Shown: in pieces, positions 23,301 through 30,601 of the stretch
Position numbering within the stretch: position 1 is the first letter of the stretch
Layout of the letters: every line of letters starts with the position of its first letter
Assembly (NCBI GenBank): GCA_030429955.1
Contig: JAUIGO010000016.1
Coordinates: 1-55,079, forward strand
Origin: Bacteroidia bacterium
GTDB lineage: Bacteria > Bacteroidota > Bacteroidia > Flavobacteriales > Flavobacteriaceae
DNA length: 55,079 bases
Reading direction: 5' to 3'
Program-made: the position numbers and the translations under genes
Notes under the pieces: model-generated
Told to the model about the DNA's origin: nothing
The model's database searches: none
What the model saw: only the letters and a program-made list of their open reading frames with translations

Positions 23301-24721
23301 CAGATTTTACTAAAGGTGAAGCTGATGTTTTGCGTAAAGCCATGGGGAAAAAACAGAAAGCAGTACTTGATAAAATGAAACCTAAATTCATTGAACAAGC
23401 TGCTGCAAAAGGGATGGATAAAGAAAAGCTTGAAAAAATCTGGAAAGATTGGGAAGCCTTTGCAAGTTATGCATTCAATAAGTCTCACTCAACATGTTAT
23501 GCTTGGATAGCCTATCAAACAGCCTATTTAAAAGCACATTATCCTGCTGAATATATGGCAGCAGTGTTATCAAATAACATGAACGATATCAAGCAAGTAA
23601 CCTTCTTTATGGAAGAGTGTAAACGCATGAAATTAAAAGTGTTAGGCCCAGATGTTAATGAATCCTATTATAAATTCTCTGTAAATCAAGATAATGCAGT
23701 TCGTTTTGGTATGGGAGCCATTAAAGGGGTTGGCCATGGAGCAGTAAAAACCATTGTTGAAAACAGAAAAAAAGATGGCCATTATAAATCTATCTTTGAT
23801 TTTGCAAAACGTATTGATTTACGTGCAGCCAACAAAAAAGCTTTCGAAAACTTGGCCAATGCTGGTGGGTTTGATTGCTTCAACGAAACGCATCGCGCTC
23901 AATATTTTCATGATGAAGGAGACGGAATAAACTTTCTTGAAAAAACCATCAGATATGCCAGTAAATATCAAGAAAACGAAAATTCAGCACAGGTAAGTTT
24001 ATTTGGTGAATCTAGTGATGTACAAATTCCAGAACCAGAAGTGCCTCCTTGTGAAGAATGGGGAACCATGGAAAAATTGGCTCGCGAAAAAGAAGTGGTT
24101 GGTATTTATATTTCTGGACATCCATTGGATGATTTTAAAATAGAAATGAACACCTTTTGTAATGCAACTATTTCCTTATTTAAAGACTTAGAAAATTATG
24201 TGAATCGTGAATTGACCTTTGGAGGCGTTGTTACTGATGTTCAACATAGAATAAGCAAGCAAGGAAAAGGTTGGGCATCCTTTACAATTGAAGATTATTT
24301 TGATACGCATGAGTTCCGGATTTTTGGTGAAGAGTATTTAAAATTCAGACACTTTTTAATGAAAAGTAATTTTGTTTATGTGCGAACTTATGTAAAAGAA
24401 GGATGGGTTAACAGAGATACAGGAAAGAAAGGAGAACCGCGTTTGCAGTTTAATAATTTCCAATTATTGCATGACGTTATGGATACCTATGCCAAGAAGC
24501 TTTCCATTCAGTTTGATATTAAAGACATTGAAAAAGAGCGCATAAAAAGTATTAAGGAATTACTAAAAATGCACGATGGCAATCACTTGTTAAATTTTGT
24601 AATTTACGATAATAAAGAGCAAATTAAACTGAATATGCCAAGTAGAAAACAAAAGATTAAAATTTCGCAGGAATTGCTTGAAGAGCTGGAAAGTCAGCAA
24701 GTCTTTTATAAGTTGAATTAA
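20342..24721 (+). CDS. dnaE: DNA polymerase III alpha subunit with fused N-terminal 3'-5' exonuclease
   Basis: The protein has 1459 residues. Residues 1-185 are a DEDDh (DnaQ-like) proofreading exonuclease: MYLIFDTETTGL (Asp6, Glu8), VVGQNVGFDLNIMGCEF and AHNATADVEATTRCF. Then comes a C-family polymerase: the PHP domain from about 259 (FVHLHNHSQFSVLQ), GPGRGSAAGS near 645, the catalytic PDIDIDFDDEGRGR near 686, the fingers, and an OB-fold near 1291 (LTFGGVVTDVQHRI). It is the replicative polymerase carrying its own proofreading domain. I start at the ATG at 20342 rather than the upstream TTG, which lies before a terminator. The last codons (QQVFYKLN) recur downstream of dinD. Confidence 0.97.
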   Translation: MYLIFDTETTGLPKRWDAPITDTDNWPRAVQIAWQLHDAMGNCIEHQDYLIQPEGFNIPYDAEKIHGISTELAQEKGFPLAEVLEKFNEALNKSKFVVGQNVGFDLNIMGCEFFREDTATKLLELPVLDTCTEHTAELCKLPGGRYGKFKLPTLTELHEYLFGEAFNEAHNATADVEATTRCFLELIRREEYTKEQLDVQPDYFEKFSKANPNEIQLIGLKHINLKKASAKIHEQLQKTQEVEIEESTIDASELKDANFVHLHNHSQFSVLQSTISIRDLVASTAKHKMNAVALTDHANMMGAFHFVKEVKNHNRIIKEKNEEALKNGEAPVGEEIKPIIGCEFFVCEDHLNKSHKDYGYQIVMLAKNKNGYQNLVKMASIAYTDGFYYVPRIDKKVVEKYKEDIIVLSGNLYGEVPSKILNVGENQAEEALIWWKEQFKDDFYLEIMQHNQEDERRVNLVLKDFAKTHDVKLVATNNNYYCEKENANAHDILLCVKDGEKQGTPIGRGRGYRYGLPNQEYYFKSSKEMKTLFQDTPEAIINIQEVVDKVETFELARDVLLPEFSIPDEFKDEQDLTDGGKRGENAYLRHITYEGAKKRYKEITKEIQERLDFELATIENTGYPGYFLIVEDFIREARNMDVSVGPGRGSAAGSVVAYCLWITNIDPLKYDLLFERFLNPDRVSMPDIDIDFDDEGRGRVMDYVINKYGANQVAQIITYGTMAAKSSIRDTARVLDLPLHDADRIAKLIPTMSKLSKIFGVDEKELSKKFRAEDLEKVNQLLNIADGDDLEAETVNQARILEGSVRNTGIHACGVIITPSDITNYVPVATAKDSDLYVTQFDNSVVEDAGLLKMDFLGLKTLTLIKDTVKIVKAKHNIDLDPDNFPIDDEKTYELFQRGETVGIFQYESPGMQKHMKDLKPTVFDDLIAMNALYRPGPMEYIPSFIARKHGDEEIEYDLPEMEEYLKETYGITVYQEQVMLLSQKLADFTKGEADVLRKAMGKKQKAVLDKMKPKFIEQAAAKGMDKEKLEKIWKDWEAFASYAFNKSHSTCYAWIAYQTAYLKAHYPAEYMAAVLSNNMNDIKQVTFFMEECKRMKLKVLGPDVNESYYKFSVNQDNAVRFGMGAIKGVGHGAVKTIVENRKKDGHYKSIFDFAKRIDLRAANKKAFENLANAGGFDCFNETHRAQYFHDEGDGINFLEKTIRYASKYQENENSAQVSLFGESSDVQIPEPEVPPCEEWGTMEKLAREKEVVGIYISGHPLDDFKIEMNTFCNATISLFKDLENYVNRELTFGGVVTDVQHRISKQGKGWASFTIEDYFDTHEFRIFGEEYLKFRHFLMKSNFVYVRTYVKEGWVNRDTGKKGEPRLQFNNFQLLHDVMDTYAKKLSIQFDIKDIEKERIKSIKELLKMHDGNHLLNFVIYDNKEQIKLNMPSRKQKIKISQELLEELESQQVFYKLN
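24695..24721 (+). repeat. Direct repeat L: 3' end of dnaE
   Basis: This 27-bp segment encodes the last eight residues QQVFYKLN plus the stop. It matches 25585-25611 at 25 of 27 positions. The two differences (CAG/CAA and GTC/GTG) are synonymous. Confidence 0.85.
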
Positions 24722-24734
24722 AAAAGGTAGTTAA

Positions 24735-25574
24735 ATGAAATCAGAAATAATAAAATCACTAACTGATAATTTTGAAAACCATTCACAAACAACTGAGAAT
24801 GGTATAGAATTTTGGTTCGCTAGAGATATTCAACATCTTTTAGGGTATACTGAATGGAGAAATTTTCAAAAAGTAATCGTAAAATCTAAAATTTCATGTG
24901 AAGCTAGTGACAATGTTGTTTCAGACCATTTTGTTGACGTCAACAAAATGGTTTCACTTGGCTCTGGAAGTAAAAGGGAAATAGACGATATAATGTTGAC
25001 AAGATATGCATGTTATTTAATTGCACAAAATGGAGATCCAAGAAAAGAACAAATTGCTTTTGCCCAAAATTATTTTGCAGTTCAAACAAGGAAATTTGAA
25101 TTAATAGAGCAACGAATTAAGGATTGGGAAAGATTACAAGCAAGACAAAAACTGACGCTTTCTGAAAAGGAATTATCCGAACTAATCTATGAAAGAACAG
25201 GTAGCGATAAAAATTTTGGGTTTATAAGAAGCAAAGGAGACCAAGCTCTATTTGGAAGGTCAACTAAAGAAATGAAAAAGAAATTAAATATTCCTCAAAG
25301 TAGAGCTTTAGCAGATTTTTTACCAACAATTACAATTAAAGCTAAAGATTTTGCAACAGAAATTACAGTCTTTAATACTAAGGAAAAAGGGTTAAGAAAA
25401 GGAGCTAGTATTTCAGCAGAACATGTTAGAAATAATAAGGGTGTTAGAGGGTTGTTAATAGAGCGTGGAATTAAACCAGAAGAATTGCCTGCTGAAGAAG
25501 ATATTAAAAAATTAGAAAGGCGAGTAAGTTCAGAATCTAAAAAACTAGGTAAAAACCCTGACAAGCTTAAATAA
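24735..25574 (+). CDS. dinD: DNA damage-inducible protein D (DinD)
   Basis: The 279-residue protein has a BRO-N-like N-terminal domain (EFWFARDIQHLLGYTEWRNFQKVI), the family-specific MVSLGSGSKREIDDIMLTRYACYLIAQNGDPRKEQIAFAQNYFAVQTRK, and a C-terminal part with LFGRSTKEMKKKLNIPQSRALADFLP and HVRNNKGVRGLLIERGIKPEELP. In E. coli, DinD is SOS-induced and inhibits RecA filament activity. The ATG is 13 bases after the dnaE stop, with no promoter motif, so it is probably read from dnaE. It is flanked by direct repeats of the dnaE 3' end and contains a 28-bp perfect palindrome, suggesting a recent acquisition. Confidence 0.92.
   Translation: MKSEIIKSLTDNFENHSQTTENGIEFWFARDIQHLLGYTEWRNFQKVIVKSKISCEASDNVVSDHFVDVNKMVSLGSGSKREIDDIMLTRYACYLIAQNGDPRKEQIAFAQNYFAVQTRKFELIEQRIKDWERLQARQKLTLSEKELSELIYERTGSDKNFGFIRSKGDQALFGRSTKEMKKKLNIPQSRALADFLPTITIKAKDFATEITVFNTKEKGLRKGASISAEHVRNNKGVRGLLIERGIKPEELPAEEDIKKLERRVSSESKKLGKNPDKLK
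24925..24952. repeat. 28-bp perfect palindrome inside dinD
   Basis: The half ACCATTTTGTTGAC is followed immediately by its exact reverse complement, giving 14 + 14 bp with no spacer. It lies in codons for the segment DHFVDVNKMV of DinD. Confidence 0.9.
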
Positions 25575-25584
25575 TTTTTTAAAC

Positions 25585-25611
25585 CAACAAGTGTTTTATA
25601 AGTTGAATTAA
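25585..25611 (+). repeat. Direct repeat R: remnant of the dnaE 3' end
   Basis: In one frame it reads QQVFYKLN followed by a stop, identical in protein to the dnaE C-terminus, although no dnaE frame leads into it. It lies 10 bases after the dinD stop and 890 bp from copy L. Confidence 0.85.
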
Positions 25612-25685
25612 GTCTTATAACATCAATCAATTTCTAAATAAGTAAAACAAATAGAACAGTTGTAAGCTTTAGCAAAATTTTTGAC

Positions 25686-25693
25686 TAATTTTG
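25686..25693 (+). promoter_or_regulatory. -7 element TAATTTTG of trxA
   Basis: Perfect TAnnTTTG, 39 bases before the trxA ATG. The nearest upstream TTG is 23 bp away, longer than usual. Confidence 0.5.
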
Positions 25694-25732
25694 CATAGTA
25701 ATAAATAGTAAACTCAATTAAATTAAAATATT

Positions 25733-26050
25733 ATGGCATTAGAAATAACAGATGCAACGTTTGAAGAAACAGTTTTAAAAAGCGACAAACCAGTAATGGT
25801 AGATTTTTGGGCAGCTTGGTGTGGACCATGTAGAATGGTTGGGCCAATCATTGATCAAATAAGTGAAGAATATGCTGGAAAAGCTGTTGTTGGTAAGGTT
25901 GACGTAGATGCAAACCAAGAATTTGCTGCAAAATATGGAGTTAGAAACATACCAACAGTGTTAGTGTTTCAAAATGGGGAAGTAGTAGGAAGACAAGTTG
26001 GCGTTGCTCCAAAAAATGCTTATACAGAAGCTATAGATTCACTTTTATAA
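25733..26050 (+). CDS. trxA: Thioredoxin
   Basis: The 105-residue protein has the canonical active site FWAAWCGPCRMVGP, the cis-proline segment VRNIPTVLVFQNGE and GQ-type C-terminal spacing. It has no signal peptide and is therefore a cytoplasmic disulfide reductant. Length and motifs are fully standard. It has its own -7 element upstream. A strong terminator separates it from the clpP-like gene, so the two are separate transcription units or linked only by read-through. Confidence 0.96.
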   Translation: MALEITDATFEETVLKSDKPVMVDFWAAWCGPCRMVGPIIDQISEEYAGKAVVGKVDVDANQEFAAKYGVRNIPTVLVFQNGEVVGRQVGVAPKNAYTEAIDSLL

Positions 26051-26074
26051 TAAAGTATCTAAAAGAAAACATAA

Positions 26075-26106
26075 AAGGTTTGCCCAATAAGCAAACCTTT
26101 TTTTAT
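26075..26106 (+). terminator. Intrinsic terminator after trxA
   Basis: AAGGTTTGC and GCAAACCTT pair perfectly over 9 bp around a 7-nt loop and are followed by a T-run. It overlaps the in-frame TTG at 26080, which is therefore not the clpP start. Confidence 0.92.
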
Positions 26107-26127
26107 TTTAGAAGAAAATTAATTGAA

Positions 26128-26673
26128 ATGAGCAAACAACCAAAAATACAAGATTTAATAGATAGTAAATTATTAGAGGAAAGAAGGGTTTTTCTTTGGG
26201 GACAAGTTGATGATAAATCAGCTAAGCATGTTATTGAACGTTTGCTTTATCTAGATGCTTTAGAAAATAAAGAGATTCGGTTGTACATAAATAGTCCAGG
26301 TGGTTATGTAACCTCAGGTTTTGCAATGTATGATTGTATTAAATCTTTAAAAAGTCCAGTGTCAACAATATGCACAGGACTAGCAGCTTCGATGGGATCT
26401 ATACTGCTTTCAGTTGGCGAAAAAGGAAAACGATTTATTCAGCCACATGCAAGAGTAATGATTCATCAACCTAGTGGTGGAGCTCGTGGACCTGCAAGCG
26501 ATATTGAAATTACAGCTCAAGAGATATTAAAAACTAAAGAATTAAGCGCTCAAATTTTAGCGGAGAATTGCGGACAAGACTTTAACAAAGTAATGAAAGA
26601 TTTTAACCGTGACCATTGGATGGGAGCTGAAGAATCAGTTGCCTATGGAATAGTTGATAAGGTGATTAAGTAA
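26128..26673 (+). CDS. clpP: ClpP-type serine protease subunit (paralogue)
   Basis: The 181-residue protein has the ClpP fold blocks: RRVFLWGQVDDKSAKHVIERLLYLDA, IRLYINSPGGYVTSGFAMYDCI, the catalytic Ser in CTGLAASMGSILLS, the catalytic His in RVMIHQPSGG and the Asp region DFNRDHWMGAEESVAYGIVDKVI. It assembles into a barrel that degrades unfolded proteins with a Clp ATPase. It is shorter at the N-terminus than housekeeping ClpP and no clpX follows, so it is probably a second ClpP-like copy. I start at the ATG at 26128 (MSKQPKIQ), after the trxA terminator. It lies 8 bases before the aminopeptidase gene. Confidence 0.9.
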   Translation: MSKQPKIQDLIDSKLLEERRVFLWGQVDDKSAKHVIERLLYLDALENKEIRLYINSPGGYVTSGFAMYDCIKSLKSPVSTICTGLAASMGSILLSVGEKGKRFIQPHARVMIHQPSGGARGPASDIEITAQEILKTKELSAQILAENCGQDFNKVMKDFNRDHWMGAEESVAYGIVDKVIK

Positions 26674-26681
26674 CCCAAGTT

Positions 26682-29282
26682 ATGAAGCAAATATGTTTAG
26701 GGCTTTTAGCACTTTTTTTAGTAGCATGTAATAGCAGTGATAAAGTCATCGAAACAGCTTTATTTGCAAAAGGCATTTCGTTGGATTTGGCAGAATTTAG
26801 AGCCGAACAACTTTCAGATATCGCTTATAATTTAACGTTTGATATTCCAGAAACGTTAGATAAACCAGTTGTATCTAATTTAAAATTAGAAGTCCATCTT
26901 AAGAACTTACAACAACCTTTAATTTTAGACTTTAACGCTGATAAATCTTTGCTTTTAAGCGTTAATACGAATGGAAACGATATTGAAATCAAACATGAAA
27001 ATGAGCATTTAATAATTGATGCGTCTTATTTAAAATTAGGACAGAATACAATTGATATTGCCTTTAATGCAGGCGAATTATCCTTAAACAGAAACAAAGA
27101 ATATTTATACACCTTATTGGTTCCAGATAGAGCGAGTACTTTATTTCCATGTTTTGATCAGCCAAACTTAAAAGCAACTTATCATTTAAATATTTCGGCT
27201 CCAAAAAATTGGCAAGTGTTATGTGGCGCATTGTTGAAAGAAACTATTGCAGAAGCAGACAAAACAAGGCATATTTACAATGCAACAGATAAAATGAGTA
27301 CTTATTTATTTTCTTTTGTTGCAGGTGCTTTTGAAACAACACAGAACGCAATTGATGATTTCAAAATGAATTTGTTGTATCGTGAAACCGATTCAGCAAA
27401 AATCACAGCAAGTGTTCCTGAAATTTTTAGGTTACATCATGAGGCTGTTCGTTTTTTGGAAGACTATACCAATTATAAATTTCCGTTTCAAAAATTGGAT
27501 TTTGAAACTATTCCTGGTTTCCAATATGGAGGTATGGAACATGTTGGAGCCATACAATACAGAGAATCGTCTTTGTTTTTAGACGAAACAGCAACCAAGA
27601 GTTCTGAGTTAAGCAGAGGTAAATTAATAGCGCATGAAGTGTCTCACATGTGGTTTGGCGATTTAGTAACCATGAAATGGTTTAATGATGTCTGGATGAA
27701 AGAAGTGTTTGCCAACTTTATGGCAGATAAAATAGCCAACCCAAGTTTTCCAGAGTTTAATCATGATTTACAGTTTGTACTTTCACATTATTCCAGTGCT
27801 TATGGAGAAGACCGAACACAAGGTGCAACACCAATCCGTCAGCACTTAGATAATCTAAAAAATGCTGGTTCATTATACGGAAGCATCATCTATAATAAAG
27901 CACCAATTATGATGCGCCAATTGGAAGCCACTATGGGAAAACAAGCCTTTCAAGAAGGCATACAAGAATATATTAAAACCTATGCAAATGGTAATGCAGA
28001 TTGGAATGAATTAGTGTCTATTCTCGACAAAAAAACAGAGGTTGACATGAAAGCTTGGAGTGAGGTTTGGGTGAATCAATCTGGACGACCAATCATTACT
28101 GATAGTATCGAATATGCATCAAATAATACAATTTCCAATTTTAAAATAGTTCAAAAAGCTGAGGATAAAAGTAATAAGATATGGCCACAACAATTTGAAA
28201 TTGGACTTGTATATCCAGATTCGACACATGTAATTAATGTTGCTATACAAAAGCAAGATGCAATTATTGAAGAAGCCATCGGATTGCCTAAACCGTTAGA
28301 TGTTATTTACAATTACAACGGATTTGGTTATGGTGTTTTCCCTGTTCAAAACGAAAGGTTAGATACCTTTTTAAGCTTAAAAGATGAGGTTGCCAGAGGC
28401 TATTCATATATAAATTTATATGAAAACACCTTAAACAATGATGTGGCTCCAATTCAGGCATTTCAACTATTTAAACGTGCTATTTTAGAGGAACAAGAAG
28501 AAGTTTTAGTACGATTAATTTCTGGAAAACTGCAAAGTATATTCTGGGATTATTTAACCGAATCTGAAAGAGACAATGTTCAAGTAGCACTGGAAAATGA
28601 TCTAAGACTTCGCCTGGAAGGAACTGAATCATCAGGAATAAAAAAATCACTTTTCGGTCTTTATAAAGCGATTGCTTATTCTAGTACAGGGCAAGAATTT
28701 TTATATGCTATTTGGAATAAAACGACCAACATTCAAAACTTAAAATTAAATAACGATGATTATACTAGTTTGGCATCAACACTAGCGTTGTATAACCATC
28801 CAGACACTCAAAATATTTTAAAAACGGCTGAAACACAAATCTCAAACCCAGACAAGTTAGAGCGTTTTCAGTTTTTGTTACCATCACTATCGAGTGATGA
28901 AGCTATTCGTGACATTTTTTTCGAATCCTTAAAGGATGCCAAGAATAGAGAAAAAGAATCTTGGGTTTTAAGTGCATTGGGCAATATTCATCATCCATTA
29001 CGTCAAACAAGTAGTCAAAAATACTTGAAGCAAAGTTTGGAATTGTTAGAGGAAATTCAACTCACTGGAGACATATTTTTCCCAAAAAGATGGCTTAGTA
29101 GCACTATAGGAATGTATAATTCGGCTTATGCCAAGGAAGTTATTGAGACTTTTTTAAATGAAAATCCTGATTTTAGCCCTATATTAAAAAACAAATTGCT
29201 TCAAGCTGCAGATCAAATTTTTAGAGCACAAGCTATTTTTGAAAGCACACAAAACAATGAATTTAAGAGACCAAGTAAATAA
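26682..29282 (+). CDS. M1-family aminopeptidase lipoprotein
   Basis: The 866-residue protein has a lipoprotein signal ending LFLVAC (Cys16), an N-terminal beta-saddle, the exopeptidase motif YGGMEHVGA, and the zinc site HEVSH (His318, Glu319, His322) with the third ligand Glu341 in WMKEVFANF. A large helical C-terminal domain (about 560-866) resembles the ERAP1-like domain. It should be attached to the envelope and remove N-terminal residues from peptides. The usual W(L)NEGFA segment is WMKEVFA here, but the zinc-binding Glu is kept. It follows clpP after 8 bases and overlaps the start of the DUF58 gene by 26 bases. Confidence 0.92.
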   Translation: MKQICLGLLALFLVACNSSDKVIETALFAKGISLDLAEFRAEQLSDIAYNLTFDIPETLDKPVVSNLKLEVHLKNLQQPLILDFNADKSLLLSVNTNGNDIEIKHENEHLIIDASYLKLGQNTIDIAFNAGELSLNRNKEYLYTLLVPDRASTLFPCFDQPNLKATYHLNISAPKNWQVLCGALLKETIAEADKTRHIYNATDKMSTYLFSFVAGAFETTQNAIDDFKMNLLYRETDSAKITASVPEIFRLHHEAVRFLEDYTNYKFPFQKLDFETIPGFQYGGMEHVGAIQYRESSLFLDETATKSSELSRGKLIAHEVSHMWFGDLVTMKWFNDVWMKEVFANFMADKIANPSFPEFNHDLQFVLSHYSSAYGEDRTQGATPIRQHLDNLKNAGSLYGSIIYNKAPIMMRQLEATMGKQAFQEGIQEYIKTYANGNADWNELVSILDKKTEVDMKAWSEVWVNQSGRPIITDSIEYASNNTISNFKIVQKAEDKSNKIWPQQFEIGLVYPDSTHVINVAIQKQDAIIEEAIGLPKPLDVIYNYNGFGYGVFPVQNERLDTFLSLKDEVARGYSYINLYENTLNNDVAPIQAFQLFKRAILEEQEEVLVRLISGKLQSIFWDYLTESERDNVQVALENDLRLRLEGTESSGIKKSLFGLYKAIAYSSTGQEFLYAIWNKTTNIQNLKLNNDDYTSLASTLALYNHPDTQNILKTAETQISNPDKLERFQFLLPSLSSDEAIRDIFFESLKDAKNREKESWVLSALGNIHHPLRQTSSQKYLKQSLELLEEIQLTGDIFFPKRWLSSTIGMYNSAYAKEVIETFLNENPDFSPILKNKLLQAADQIFRAQAIFESTQNNEFKRPSK

Positions 29283-30186
29283 AACATCAGGATTTAAAAA
29301 CCTTGAACTGCTAGCCAAACAAGTGGTTGAAGGCTTTATTGCAGGCATGCATAAAAGCCCATTTCACGGATTTTCAGCAGAATTTGCCGAACATAAAATC
29401 TATAATCAAGGTGAAAGTACTCGTCATATAGATTGGAAGCTGTTTGCTAAGACTGACAAACTATTTACCAAGCGTTATGATGAAGAAACTAATTTACGTT
29501 GCCATATAATTATAGATAATAGTAGCTCTATGCATTATCCTGAAGTGAATGAATTGTCTATTAATTCATTAAACAAAATAGGATTTTCAGCTTTGGCAGC
29601 AGCGTCTTTAATGCATATTTTAAAAAAGCAAAGAGATGCTGTAGGCTTAAGTATTTACAGTAATGCTTACGATTATTATGCACCTGAAAAAGGAAGCGAA
29701 CGGCATCACAGAATGTTGTTGGAGCAGTTGAGTGACATGGCAGTATCTAAGCCTAAGCAAAAAACAACTAATACCTATGAGTATTTACATCAAATAGCTG
29801 AAAATATTCATAGACGTTCCATGATATTTTTGTTTACTGATATGTTTCAGCCAGATGTTGATAATGACAAACTGTTTGATGCTTTAAGGCATTTAAAGTA
29901 TAATAAGCACGACGTTATTTTATTTCATGTGTTTGATAAAGAAAAGGAATTAAACTTTGATTTTGATAACAAGCCAAAACGGTTTATTGATGTTGAAACA
30001 GGAGACTTCATTAACCTTTATGCAGAAAACATTAAGGAAAATTATGAAAAAGCAGTCCATGATTTTTTTAATGATATTAAATTAAAGTGTGGTCAATATC
30101 AAATAAAATATGTTGAAGCCAATATCAATGAGAGTTTCAACAAAATTCTTACAACATACATCGTTGAAAGGCAAAAATTTGCATAG
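29257..30186 (+). CDS. DUF58 domain protein (vWA-like)
   Basis: The protein has about 309 residues. DUF58 signature: GMHKSPFHGFSAEFAEHKIYNQGESTRHIDWKLFAKTDKLFTKRYDEE, then a vWA-like segment IIIDNSSSMHYP (MIDAS-type DxSxS) and MIFLFTDMFQPD. DUF58 proteins usually work with MoxR ATPases in envelope or metalloprotein maturation; no moxR lies in the window. I choose the ATG at 29257 (MNLRDQVNK) over the TTG at 29239. The start lies inside the end of the aminopeptidase gene (26-bp overlap), implying translational coupling. Confidence 0.88.
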   Translation: MNLRDQVNKTSGFKNLELLAKQVVEGFIAGMHKSPFHGFSAEFAEHKIYNQGESTRHIDWKLFAKTDKLFTKRYDEETNLRCHIIIDNSSSMHYPEVNELSINSLNKIGFSALAAASLMHILKKQRDAVGLSIYSNAYDYYAPEKGSERHHRMLLEQLSDMAVSKPKQKTTNTYEYLHQIAENIHRRSMIFLFTDMFQPDVDNDKLFDALRHLKYNKHDVILFHVFDKEKELNFDFDNKPKRFIDVETGDFINLYAENIKENYEKAVHDFFNDIKLKCGQYQIKYVEANINESFNKILTTYIVERQKFA

Positions 30187-30220
30187 AATGTATTTTATGC
30201 AAAAAATTGACAAAAAACAT

Positions 30221-30250
30221 TTGCGGTATTGAAAATGGAATGTATATTTG
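30221..30250 (+). promoter_or_regulatory. Promoter of tRNA-Asp (TTG-19-TATATTTG)
   Basis: TTG at 30221-30223, a 19-bp spacer and TATATTTG at 30243-30250. This is the ideal Bacteroidota housekeeping promoter. The mature tRNA starts 18 bases later. Confidence 0.8.
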
Positions 30251-30268
30251 CACCTGCGATTATGCAAC

Positions 30269-30342
30269 GGTCTGGTAGTTCAGTTGGTTAGAATGTCGCC
30301 CTGTCACGGCGAAGGTCGCGGGTTCGAGTCCCGTCCAGACCG
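30269..30342 (+). tRNA. tRNA-Asp (GTC anticodon)
   Basis: The 74-nt cloverleaf has a 7-bp acceptor stem GGTCTGG/CCAGACC, a D-arm containing AGTTCAGTTGGTTAGA, an anticodon loop CTGTCAC with anticodon GTC, a T-loop GGTTCGAGTCC, and discriminator G as expected for Asp. The CCA end is not encoded. It has a near-ideal promoter just upstream and an intrinsic terminator just downstream, so it is transcribed alone. Confidence 0.97.
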
Positions 30343-30350
30343 CAAAACAA

Positions 30351-30377
30351 AAGCCTCTCCAACAAGAGGTTTTTTTG
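30351..30377 (+). terminator. Intrinsic terminator of tRNA-Asp
   Basis: CCTCT and AGAGG pair around CCAACA with A/T extensions and are followed by TTTTTTT. Confidence 0.85.
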
Positions 30378-30396
30378 TTTAACGATGTTGTGTTGT

Positions 30397-30536
30397 TCTC
30401 AGAGAAATCTGAGATGTAGTAATACCAGAGTAAATTTGGTATTCCAATGGAAAGCTTTCCTTTTTTCTTTACAGAAGATTGGGATGCTTTTTTGTTTTTG
30501 GACATTTTGGTATTCTTCAGTTTTTTAATGAATACC
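30397..30536. other. Cluster of four short dyads between tRNA-Asp and the DUF1080 gene
   Basis: There is no credible gene in 30378-30601. It contains: a 7-bp hairpin TCTCAGA/TCTGAGA with a GAAA tetraloop (30397-30414); AATACCA/TGGTATT (30421-30443); the 12-bp palindrome GGAAAGCTTTCC (30449-30460); and GGTATTC/GAATACC (30509-30536). TTTGGTATTC occurs twice (30435 and 30506). It could be a structured RNA, or decayed repeat sequence. Confidence 0.45.
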
Positions 30537-30601
30537 TAAAATCAATTTTTAAAAAAGATATTTATTATCTTTCCTTATTAAACATCTAAAATCCAGTAAT
30601 T

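Noticed and set aside
26080-26127. Upstream TTG extension of the clpP-like gene
   Set aside because: It lies inside the trxA terminator hairpin; the ATG at 26128 is better.
29239-29256. Upstream TTG start for the DUF58 gene
   Set aside because: The ATG at 29257 is six codons later and leaves a smaller overlap with the aminopeptidase gene.
30260-30505. 81-codon minus-strand ORF over tRNA-Asp
   Set aside because: Its C-terminal part is the antisense translation of the tRNA (a well-known false ORF). The tRNA, its promoter and its terminator explain the sequence.
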